NCBI GenBank assembly: GCA_016872775.1
Contig: VGZA01000054.1
Coordinates: 1-41,033, forward strand
Direction: 5' to 3'
Source of the DNA: Planctomycetota bacterium
Lineage (GTDB): Bacteria > Planctomycetota > Planctomycetia > Pirellulales > Pirellulaceae
DNA: 41,033 nucleotides
Numbering within the stretch: the first letter of the stretch is position 1; every line of letters begins with the position of its first letter. Below, one piece after another: positions 33,992 through 41,033 of this stretch. Both the position numbers and the translations under genes were made by a program. A model generated the notes under the pieces. The model did not search any database and was not told the origin of the DNA. It saw only the letters and a list, made by a program, of their open reading frames with translations.

Positions 33992-35323
33992 ATGCAGCGA
34001 GAAGACGATCGGATTTTTTCCCGACGCGAGCTGTTACGCAGCGGGGTACAAGCAGCGTCGGCGGCAGCGATGGCGACGGCGTTCCGCTCGGCAGCGGGCG
34101 CAACGGCCAGAACGGCCTCCGGCGCGGCGGCCGGGCCCGTGGCGCCGGCGACAAAATTCGAGCCGGCCTCGATCGGTTCGCCGCCCCTCAAGCGGATCGC
34201 CGCTATTAACTCCATCTACCGCCTGCGATCCCACGCCTATCATATCTGCGGGCGGTTCATCCATGGTTACGAACGTGACGGATTCCACCACCAACCGTCC
34301 CTGCGCGTCGCTCGCATTTATAACCACCAATCTCCCAAGGAAGACCTCGCGCCTCGGCATTGTGAAAAATACGGCATCGAACTTTGCCCTTCCGCGGCGC
34401 GGACGCTGGGGGGCCCGCAATCGCTCGATGTGGACGCCGTGCTGCTGATCATCGAGCATGGCGACTATCCGATCAACGATTTCGGGCAAGTGCTTTATCC
34501 ACGATTTGAGTTTTTCGAGCAGATCGTGGAGGTTTTCAGAATGGCGGGCCGCTCGGTTCCTGTTTTTGTCGACAAACAACTGTCGTACGACTACCAGAAG
34601 GCGGCGCGGATGGTCGAATGGTCTCGCGAGCTTGGATTCGGACTGATGGCCGGTTCATCCCTGCCGGTGACCTGGCGGGAACCAGCACTGGAACCGCCGT
34701 TGGACACTCCTTTCACCGAGGGGCTGGTGGTGTTCGGTTTTGATCGAGGCACATCCGATATCTATTTTTTCCACGCTCTCGAGGTGCTGCAATGCATGTT
34801 AGAGCGGAGGCGCGGTGGCGAGACGGGCGTTCGCCGCGTCGAGTGCCTGTCGGGGGACGCGGTCTGGGCCGCGGCGGATCGTGGCCGATTTTCCTGGTCG
34901 CTGCTGGAACGAGCGGTCAAACTCTGCCCGAGTCGCAACATTGGCCCCGTTCGGGACAATGTTCGCAACCCGCAATTGATTCTGGTCGACTATCTGGATG
35001 GGACACGCGGCGCGGCGATTAACTTGATCGAACAGGTTTCGGAATTCGCTTTCGCGGGTACCGTCCAGGGCAGCACGGAGCCGATTGCGGCGCACTTTTA
35101 CCTCCCGCCGCCGCCCGGTGCGCGATTCTTTGACCCGCTTTGTTTTCAAATCGAGCAGTTCTTTCAGACGGGGAAACCGCTCTATCCGGTTGAGCGCACC
35201 TTGCTGACCAGCACGGTACTCGACCTCGCTCTACGCGGTCACACGCGGGGAACGCCGGTCGAGGACCCCGCGCTGCAGATCAGGTACGCGCCGCCCGCTT
35301 CAAGCGGTTTCTTTCGTTCGTAG
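33992..35323 (+). CDS. Tat-exported divergent Gfo/Idh-like protein, copy 2
   Basis: A 443-residue protein with a clear Tat signal (SRRELLRSGVQAASAAA, residues 10-26). It is the paralogue of the protein at 11107: shared IAAINSIYRLRSHAYHICGR, VDAVLLIIEHGDYPINDFGQ followed by VLYPRFEFFEQI, VPVFVDKQL (189-197), and a C-terminal YPVERTLLTSTVLD. The spacing to AGSSLPVTW after the DK motif parallels DKP...SASSLRFG of the true Gfo/Idh protein next door, which supports remote kinship. GxGxxG is absent here too. Function unknown. GGGAGAG precedes the ATG, and the gene shares a 79-base divergent promoter region with the oxidoreductase at 32899. Confidence 0.78.
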   Translation: MQREDDRIFSRRELLRSGVQAASAAAMATAFRSAAGATARTASGAAAGPVAPATKFEPASIGSPPLKRIAAINSIYRLRSHAYHICGRFIHGYERDGFHHQPSLRVARIYNHQSPKEDLAPRHCEKYGIELCPSAARTLGGPQSLDVDAVLLIIEHGDYPINDFGQVLYPRFEFFEQIVEVFRMAGRSVPVFVDKQLSYDYQKAARMVEWSRELGFGLMAGSSLPVTWREPALEPPLDTPFTEGLVVFGFDRGTSDIYFFHALEVLQCMLERRRGGETGVRRVECLSGDAVWAAADRGRFSWSLLERAVKLCPSRNIGPVRDNVRNPQLILVDYLDGTRGAAINLIEQVSEFAFAGTVQGSTEPIAAHFYLPPPPGARFFDPLCFQIEQFFQTGKPLYPVERTLLTSTVLDLALRGHTRGTPVEDPALQIRYAPPASSGFFRS

Positions 35324-35340
35324 CGCATTCCCGACGCGCT

Positions 35341-37803
35341 TCAATCCAGTGTTACCGTAACTTCGACCGAATAAACCCCGCGTGGATCGCCGCGTTCGGC
35401 GAGTGTCTCCGCCAGGCACCGGATTGTACGCGCTAACCGGCCGTTGAACCGCGGTTTACCCGATCCTGTAATCTCGACCGATTCGTCGAGATCAACCATC
35501 GCATCGTTCAGTCGCACGCGAAGTTCGCGGACCTGCTCCGCTTCGATTGCAATCGTCTGTCCCTGTCGTGTCGCGACCACCTTCGATCCTGCCTTGCGTT
35601 GTTCGTCGGCAACCGCCAGCCAGTAGAACCGCGGCTCGGTGACGTCGTCCTGAAACCAGACAATCCGTTCGGGAGTCGATTGCCGCCGGAACTTCGCCAT
35701 CCAGGGGATCGCGACCGCGTCCTCGCGATCCATCCAGTGCCCTTTATCGGCGTGGATTCGCACCCAATGCTCGTAGCCATTCGGGTCCGATTCTCGCAGC
35801 TTGTCGAGTTTTTCCCCCCATTCCATCGCCACCTTGTTGCGATTGTAGGCGCTGTCTTTGCCACCGACCTGGATCGCAAACGGCAGATTGCGCAAACCCA
35901 GTGGTGAGGCTTCGTTGGGATGCCCGGCCATCATTGCTGCGGCGGCCCACCGGTCGGCCATCCGCGGAGCGAGCTGGTAAACGCCGTCTCCACCCGCCGA
36001 GTATCCTGTCAGGTAGACGCGTTCCGGATTCACATTTTCGAAGACGATCAGGTTCTGGATCAACCGGTCGAAGAACCGATCGATATGCGATTGATGCCAC
36101 AAGTCCCAGGTATTGGTCGGCGCACGCGGGGCGACATAAACTCCTTCGTCGGGCCGGTAGAGTTTCTTCTGGTTTTCCCACTGGCGATCATTGACTTCTT
36201 TGGGCGCGCCGCCGCCGCCATGCAGCGAAATAAACAGGGCGCGACCGTCCGGCGCGGCCTCTCCGAAAATCTGGTAGTGGAACGGCATTTCCAGGTCCCC
36301 GATTTTCAGACGACGATTCCGCATTTCCTCGTCGCGGGTTCTGCGGACGTTTGCGGCGTGGTCCTCCCAGAGCAAGGTCGCTGCCTCTTCCGCTTCAGCC
36401 CGAGTCAGCGACTGGCCCGCGAAGTTCTGCGCCGCCAGCGCGGGGCGGGAATCGACCTCTTGAGCCAGATAACGGCGCAACTCTTTGAGGACCGCGCTTC
36501 CGTCGGCGGGCGTGCCAGCGCCGGGGGAGCCGCGCGAATTCCCCGGCACGGCCAGCTCCAGTGTCACTGTGCCGCGGTCGGGGCCTACCTGGAATTGCAG
36601 TTCGGCTTTGCGGCCCTCGAACTCCGCGACGGCCCGATAGGTGCTACCGTCGCGCAGCGCCACAATACGATGATCGTTGGCGTCAAACCGCTCGTCGTTT
36701 GTTTCGCCCGACCACACGACTTCATTCCCATCGTCGCGCAGTTCCAACGCCGCGGCGCATCGTCGATTTGTCGGTACCAGAAGCGCACGGAACATCACAC
36801 GTCGAAAGCCATCGGGAAGCGGTTCCGCGCGTCCCACATAGCGATCGGTGACATTGACGGCATGCACGTACCGAATCTGTCGATCCCAGACCAACGGGAA
36901 ATGGATCGGCGTTTTCCGAAAACTGCTGGCGTAGATCGCGTGCAGCGGCTGGTCGCGTTTGGCGCCGGAGGCCCGGGTGATGAACCAAGCCTCGTCCAGC
37001 TTGTCGCCGCTCGGCTCGGCGGCGCCGGTGAAGTGCCAGCCCTGGTCCCATACCTCGACCCAGGAGTGATTGCCGCTCTTATCGATCCACAAGGGCGTGC
37101 CGACGAATCGAGCAGGCACGCCCACCGCACGGCAGGCGTCGATCAACAACACCGTCAACCCCGAGCACGACGCCAGCCCCGCCTGGATCGACTCGATCGG
37201 GCTCTGATCGGCTTTGGGGCGGGCCGTCGAGTACTTTACGTTCAGGAGGCCGAAGATCTGTTGATTCAGGATCGCGGCGGCCGCCGCCGGCGTGGCGGCA
37301 TCCTTCACTAACGGCTTGAAGCGCGCCACGAAATCCTTGCGCCATGCATCGCGCCGTTCGTTGATGCTGGCGTACGGTAGGACATCATTGAGAAATATTT
37401 CGCGAGGTACCTGGTCCCTCCACGGCGCCGCGCGAAATTCAGCGTAAGCTAGATCGCTATTTTCGAGCAGATATTCGGCGGTCAGCGCCTGCAGATCGCG
37501 CGGGGGCATGTTGGCGACCAGAAATCGCATCCCGTCGCGCTGATCCTCCGGCGATCTGGCAAGCGCCAATTCAATCTGCGGCCGATTGTCCCCGGCGGAC
37601 TCCAGTGCTGCGGTGATCCGCGCGTCCAACCCCTCCGCCGTCGGCGCGGAGTCGTCCGTTGCCATGACACTCAGCGGGGGGCTCGCCAGCAACGGTAACA
37701 GCAGGAAAAGTCCTGAGCCGGCCGTTTGCCGTATCGTCCGCAGTAAAATCGTCCGCAGCGAGGGCCACACATTTGCTAAGGTCCGACGATTCGATCGCAT
37801 CAT
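35341..37803 (-). CDS. Transglutaminase-like and esterase fusion, exported
   Basis: An 820-residue exported two-domain protein. A long N-terminal signal ends near residue 49. Residues about 140-280 form a transglutaminase-like core with ASCSGLTVLLIDACRAVGVPAR (Cys213) and NHSWVEVW (His246); the third triad residue is unclear because GWHFTGAAEPSGD has Glu and Asp candidates. Residues about 500-720 are a PHB-depolymerase/feruloyl-esterase-like alpha/beta hydrolase with LHGGGG (oxyanion), GYSAGGDG (Ser602), and ADKGHWMD (His). GAGGAG precedes the ATG pair. The whole could cut amide and ester cross-links in polymers; substrate unknown. Divergent from the Tat protein at 38016. Confidence 0.88.
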   Translation of the reverse strand: MMRSNRRTLANVWPSLRTILLRTIRQTAGSGLFLLLPLLASPPLSVMATDDSAPTAEGLDARITAALESAGDNRPQIELALARSPEDQRDGMRFLVANMPPRDLQALTAEYLLENSDLAYAEFRAAPWRDQVPREIFLNDVLPYASINERRDAWRKDFVARFKPLVKDAATPAAAAAILNQQIFGLLNVKYSTARPKADQSPIESIQAGLASCSGLTVLLIDACRAVGVPARFVGTPLWIDKSGNHSWVEVWDQGWHFTGAAEPSGDKLDEAWFITRASGAKRDQPLHAIYASSFRKTPIHFPLVWDRQIRYVHAVNVTDRYVGRAEPLPDGFRRVMFRALLVPTNRRCAAALELRDDGNEVVWSGETNDERFDANDHRIVALRDGSTYRAVAEFEGRKAELQFQVGPDRGTVTLELAVPGNSRGSPGAGTPADGSAVLKELRRYLAQEVDSRPALAAQNFAGQSLTRAEAEEAATLLWEDHAANVRRTRDEEMRNRRLKIGDLEMPFHYQIFGEAAPDGRALFISLHGGGGAPKEVNDRQWENQKKLYRPDEGVYVAPRAPTNTWDLWHQSHIDRFFDRLIQNLIVFENVNPERVYLTGYSAGGDGVYQLAPRMADRWAAAAMMAGHPNEASPLGLRNLPFAIQVGGKDSAYNRNKVAMEWGEKLDKLRESDPNGYEHWVRIHADKGHWMDREDAVAIPWMAKFRRQSTPERIVWFQDDVTEPRFYWLAVADEQRKAGSKVVATRQGQTIAIEAEQVRELRVRLNDAMVDLDESVEITGSGKPRFNGRLARTIRCLAETLAERGDPRGVYSVEVTVTLD

Positions 37804-38015
37804 CAGGCTTGCTCCTCATTGGGATTCGGATTGATTGGGAAATTGGTATTTTGGTCGTGGGGAGGACGCTCATCGTAACCGAACGATCTTTCGGCAACAA
37901 ATGCCCCGCATCGGCGCGCGGATCCGACGATCTGCCGGTAGAATTGCGGGCGCGGCCCATCCCGGCCCCGCAGCGTCCCGCAACCGGCGATAACAAAGTT
38001 CATCGGAGGTGTAGC

Positions 38016-39557
38016 ATGCGTACGCGATCGACGCGACGATCGTTCCTGAGAATTGCGGTTGGGACCGCGGCGACCGCGGATTGGCTGGCCGGCGCTCATC
38101 TGCCACGTGTCAGCGTGGCGGAGGCGGCCGTTTCGACCGGCGTTGCGGGGAGCCTGACAACGAATCGCGCCGATGACGTGGAGCCGCTCGTGCGGCTGAT
38201 CGAAGGAACACCCCGGGAAAAGCTGGTCGAGGAAGTGGTTCGGAGGATCCGGCACGGTACCAGCTATCGCGAGATCGTGGCGGCCTTGATGCTGGCGGGA
38301 GTCCGGAATATTCAACCACGCCCCAATGTCGGATTCAAATTCCACGCGGTGCTGGTGGTGAACTCAGCCCACCTGGCCAGCCTCTCGTCCCCCGACGAAC
38401 ACCGCTGGCTACCGATACTCTGGGCGATCGATTATTTCAAAGACGCCCAGGCACAGAACGTCCGCGAAGGCAACTGGAGTTTGCCGGCAGTCGATGAATC
38501 GCGCATTCCGCCCGCGCACCAGGCCCGCGCCATGTTTGTGGAAGCGATGGACCGCTGGGACGAAGCCAAAGCAGATGTTGCGGTCGCCGCGCTCGCCCGT
38601 TCCGCTTCCTCCGCGGAGCTGTTCGAGCTGTTCTGTCGATACGGCGCCCGCGATTACCGTTCGATCGGCCATAAAGCGATCTTCGTTGCCAACGCCTGGC
38701 GAACGTTGCACTGCGTCGGCTGGCAGTACGCCGAACCCGTGCTGCGATCGTTGACCTACGCACTGCTGAATCACAATGGGGAAGCGAATCCGGCCGATAA
38801 CGATTTCACCGCGGACCGTCCCTTCCGCGAGAATCTGCGGCGACTCGCTCGTTTCCGCGCCGATTGGGCCTCGGGAACGAACGACGCCGGCGCCACTTCC
38901 GAATTGCTCGATGTGCTGCACGGATGCTCCGCGTCCGACGCCAGTGAGTTCGTCGTCGACCTGATCGGCCGCGGCGTCGCCGTCCAATCGATCTGGGACG
39001 CCCTGCTGTTGCAGGCCGCAGAGTCGTTGCGACGTCAACCGGGGATCATCGGCATCCATACGCTGACGACCGCCAATGCGCTGCGCTATGCCTACGGCGC
39101 CGCCAGCAGCGAAGCGACGCGCCAATTACTGCTGCTGCAGGCCGCTGCCTTCACGCCGATGTTCCATGACTCCATGCGCGGCCGAGGCGACATTGCCGAT
39201 ACCCGAATCCGCGACCTGAAAGCCGACAGTTCACTCCCCGACTCCGAACCGGCCGCCCTGGAACAGATTTTTTCCAATGTTGATGGCGATCGTGAACGGG
39301 CAGCACAAATGACACTGGCATACGCCGAACGCCAGCCCGATCCCGTTGCCTTCATGCGACTCGCCAGAGTCCTGGTCTTTCTCAAAGGACGTGATTCGCA
39401 CGACTACAAGTTCAGCTCGGCCGTCCTCGAAGATTTTCACCATCTCTCGCCAAACTGGCGACCTCGATTTCTGGCGGCAAGTGTCTACAACCTGCGCGGG
39501 TCCAGTGCCGATGACAACCCGCTTGTCCAGCGTGTTCGCCAGGCGTGGCAAGCGTGA
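38016..39557 (+). CDS. Tat-exported conserved protein of unknown function
   Basis: A 513-residue protein. TRRSFLRIAVGTAATADWLAGAH is a textbook Tat signal, and GGAGGT lies five bases before the ATG at 38016. The mature chain is helical: EPLVRLIEGTPREKLVEEVVRRI, GFKFHAVLVVNSAHLASLSS, YGARDYRSIGHKAIFVANAWRTL and a long Ala/Leu-rich C-terminal half that reads like helical repeats. His and Asp residues in the GFKFHAV and GHKAIF blocks could bind a metal or cofactor, consistent with folding before export. I do not recognise a named family. It is divergent from the transglutaminase-esterase fusion. Confidence 0.8.
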   Translation: MRTRSTRRSFLRIAVGTAATADWLAGAHLPRVSVAEAAVSTGVAGSLTTNRADDVEPLVRLIEGTPREKLVEEVVRRIRHGTSYREIVAALMLAGVRNIQPRPNVGFKFHAVLVVNSAHLASLSSPDEHRWLPILWAIDYFKDAQAQNVREGNWSLPAVDESRIPPAHQARAMFVEAMDRWDEAKADVAVAALARSASSAELFELFCRYGARDYRSIGHKAIFVANAWRTLHCVGWQYAEPVLRSLTYALLNHNGEANPADNDFTADRPFRENLRRLARFRADWASGTNDAGATSELLDVLHGCSASDASEFVVDLIGRGVAVQSIWDALLLQAAESLRRQPGIIGIHTLTTANALRYAYGAASSEATRQLLLLQAAAFTPMFHDSMRGRGDIADTRIRDLKADSSLPDSEPAALEQIFSNVDGDRERAAQMTLAYAERQPDPVAFMRLARVLVFLKGRDSHDYKFSSAVLEDFHHLSPNWRPRFLAASVYNLRGSSADDNPLVQRVRQAWQA

Positions 39558-39600
39558 TGCGCCCCGAGCAACGTACTCGATCGCAAAAGCGAGGACATCG

Positions 39601-40174
39601 ATGGGAAGGGAATTGAACACGTCGATTCGAATCAACCGAAAACAATCCCAATGCCGGGTGCTGCTCGAGTCCCAGGAATTGATCATTCGAGGCACCATGA
39701 GTCGGCGGATCCTATTTGCTCAGATTCGCAAACTCGATGAATCCGGAGGAGTACTGCGGTTCCAGCACGGCGATGACAACCTCGAAATTGAAGCAGGAAC
39801 TTCGGCCGAGGACTGGAAGAAGCGAATCCAAAACCCGCGAACCCGATGTCGAAAGTGAAATTCAGCTGACGACCCAACGAAGACCTTCGCGACGGCTGGC
39901 AAAGGATGTCGAACTGGTGCTTTTGTTTGTGGACTCGAAGCAATTGGCCCGTCTCGGTTCAATCGAGCCTCAACTGGCCATGGGAGGCGCAGTTTGGGGC
40001 CTCTGGCCGAAAGGTCGCTCTGATCTTAAGCATGAACAGATCGTCGAGGCCGCGCGCAAGCACTCTCTTGTCCATACCCGATCGAGGGGGTTTTCCAGTT
40101 GCTTCACGGGCCTGCGCCTTACCCGCCCCGCCCGGGTAAGGCGTCCGCTTGGTGCACGTCGACGCGACTCGTAG
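39601..40174 (+). pseudogene. Frameshifted DUF3052-like gene
   Basis: Two consecutive fragments in different frames match one protein pattern. The first (39601-39858, GAGGA before the ATG) gives CRVLLESQELIIRG to EDWKKRIQNPRTR, then stops. The second, in the next frame, gives LAKDVELVLLFVDSKQLARL, GGAVWGLWPKGRSDLKHEQIVEAA and FTGLRLTRPARVRR, the second half of the same ~190-residue family with its characteristic WPKG. A middle segment of about 20-25 residues is missing, so a deletion plus frameshift is likely. The 11-bp hairpin at 40115-40143 lies in its tail. The 85-residue first part could still be made but probably has no function. Confidence 0.7.
40115..40143. repeat. 11-bp perfect hairpin in pseudogene tail
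   Basis: CGCCTTACCCG (40115-40125) pairs with CGGGTAAGGCG (40133-40143) across a seven-base loop. No T-run follows. It codes for the RLTRPARVRR tail of the decayed gene and may be incidental or a transcript-end structure. Confidence 0.5.
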
Positions 40175-40480
40175 CGAGCCGCCGTTCGATGCTGACCTCT
40201 TTGAGAACCAGGAATGCGTAGTTCTGGTGCCTTGGAGCGACCGCCCTCCCTTTCCATCTCTCCCGCAAAATCGTCCGCCTTGGATAATGCTCCCGTTCGG
40301 TTTTTGCGTCAATTGACGATTATTTCACCTCGGTCACGTCAAGTCGCGTCTTGTTGGTTGATTGTCGCCAGCAACATGGTTTGAATTTTCTGCCAAGGCG
40401 AATAGACTAAAATTGGCTAGGACTACCATGGCCTATATGTCTATTTCCGCAAGTCTCGCAGCTGAAAAGTACCAAGATCG
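40175..40480. other. Intergenic region, no gene seen
   Basis: About 300 bases between the frameshifted gene and the last gene. The final 150 bases are richer in A and T, as expected of a promoter, but I cannot place a convincing -35/-10 pair. No small gene with a ribosome binding site was found. Confidence 0.5.
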
Positions 40481-41033
40481 ATGACGATCCGCACAGTCAT
40501 TGCCTTGCACCTCTCGTTGACGTTTGGGTTCATAGGGTGCGTTACATTCAGTTCTCCGGCGATAGCCGGAATCCTCGGAACGAGGTTTCGCGACCATTGC
40601 GTGTGCGAATGGCCCGATTACGGGTTTGCGCAGGCGGAGGAATTACCTGCATTTGTCGATGAAGGGCTGGATGACGACCTACTGTTCCTTTTCGAAGAGA
40701 TGCTCGATCAGTTGATGGACGAACTATTCGCCGAAGAGCAGGACGAAATCAAACGGAATTCGATCTTTATCGGGCCGGGGGGCTTGGGAGTCAAGCCCAC
40801 AGGGATCGGCGGACACTTTGGGTCGTGGGGCAGCGGCGCGCCGTTAAATTTCGATCGCGATCGTAAGCGGCGGCGAGGGCTTGGAGGAGTGGGTGGAGGA
40901 GCGGGTGGTTTTGGCGGACGTTCTGGCGGTGGTTCAACGCGTTTTGGATCCGACATCTTCGGAGAAGTCGTGGGAAGCGGATTCGGTACCGGCGGTGGTT
41001 CTGGCGGTGGTTCTGGCGGTGGTTCTGGCGGTG
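40481..41033 (+). CDS. Exported protein with Gly-Ser repeats, cut by window edge
   Basis: An open frame of 184 codons that runs off the window. A signal peptide (MTIRTVIALHLSLTFGFIGC to AIAG) opens it. An acidic helix follows (FLFEEMLDQLMDELFAEEQDE), then a Gly-rich region (GPGGLGVKPTGIGGHFG, GGVGGGAGGFGG). At the end the DNA is an exact 12-base tandem (GGCGGTGGTTCT, 40991-41033, 3.6 copies) coding Gly-Gly-Gly-Ser. The ribosome binding site is weak. No family recognised. It may be a surface protein with a flexible stalk or a self-assembling protein. Confidence 0.75.
   Translation, partial: MTIRTVIALHLSLTFGFIGCVTFSSPAIAGILGTRFRDHCVCEWPDYGFAQAEELPAFVDEGLDDDLLFLFEEMLDQLMDELFAEEQDEIKRNSIFIGPGGLGVKPTGIGGHFGSWGSGAPLNFDRDRKRRRGLGGVGGGAGGFGGRSGGGSTRFGSDIFGEVVGSGFGTGGGSGGGSGGGSGG

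Noticed and set aside
35920-37311. 463-codon plus-strand frame opposite the transglutaminase-esterase gene
   Set aside because: Antisense shadow of a well-supported gene; no ribosome binding site and no domain.
40115-40143. Intrinsic terminator after the frameshifted gene
   Set aside because: The stem is perfect but no T-run follows on either strand.

Overview
The window looks like a chromosomal segment of a GC-rich planctomycete, probably a Pirellula/Blastopirellula-type lineage. This rests on gene content: a PSCyt1/PSCyt2/PSD1 (DUF1549/DUF1553) cytochrome next to a DUF1501 protein, a Pirellula/Verrucomicrobium-type haem-binding domain (TIGR02603-like), a DUF1080 protein, an HTTM protein, a sulfatase, and many exported proteins with Tat-like RR signals. 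No tRNA, rRNA, CRISPR array, phage or classical insertion sequence was seen. Nearly all genes are exported or envelope-associated catabolic proteins; the cytoplasmic exceptions are glutamine synthetase, the xanthine-dehydrogenase-like operon and two decayed genes.

Layout. 1-1890: 5'-part of a sulfatase (minus) divergent from a SASA-type esterase (plus). 1891-6820: a PSD1/DUF1501 gene pair bracketed on both sides by short palindromic REP elements. 6901-15086: a plus-strand run of exported proteins: CBM9-like + PKD protein, a PQQ-type dehydrogenase with three c-type haem motifs, a divergent Gfo/Idh-like protein, and a sialidase fused to an alpha/beta-hydrolase esterase. 15303-15725: remnant of a selenium-binding protein with a REP at its break. 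15889-19362: a lipoprotein, a tiny Cys/His-repeat exported protein with a strong terminator, and a two-gene unit ending in an HTTM membrane protein. 19478-22964: sugar isomerase-like, double DUF1080, and neutral ceramidase. 22980-27121 (minus): a molybdenum hydroxylase operon (FAD, 2Fe-2S and Mo subunits) followed by a MoaD/CysO-like protein ending in Gly-Gly-Gly. 27392-30231: a wrecked universal stress protein, an orphan DUF1501 protein, a G-rich inverted-repeat element and an unknown protein. 30315-33912 (minus): glutamine synthetase with unusual substitutions, a DUF6263-like protein, and a Gfo/Idh/MocA oxidoreductase. 33992-41033: second copy of the divergent Gfo/Idh-like family, a transglutaminase-esterase fusion, a Tat-exported unknown protein, a frameshifted small gene, and an unfinished exported protein with Gly-Ser repeats.

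How it may fit together (inference): much of the window is equipped for extracellular or periplasmic breakdown of decorated glycans and lipids (sulfatase, sialidase, acetylesterases, DUF1080, ceramidase, CBM/PKD), with oxidation routes feeding c-type haem proteins. No single obvious new defence or biosynthetic system is visible. The most original items are the REP family with conserved GTAG foot and compensating stem changes around a gene pair, the sialidase-esterase fusion, the pair of exported Rossmann-like proteins that have lost GxGxxG, the Cys/His-repeat protein, and a glutamine synthetase lacking a phosphate-binding Arg and the adenylylation Tyr.
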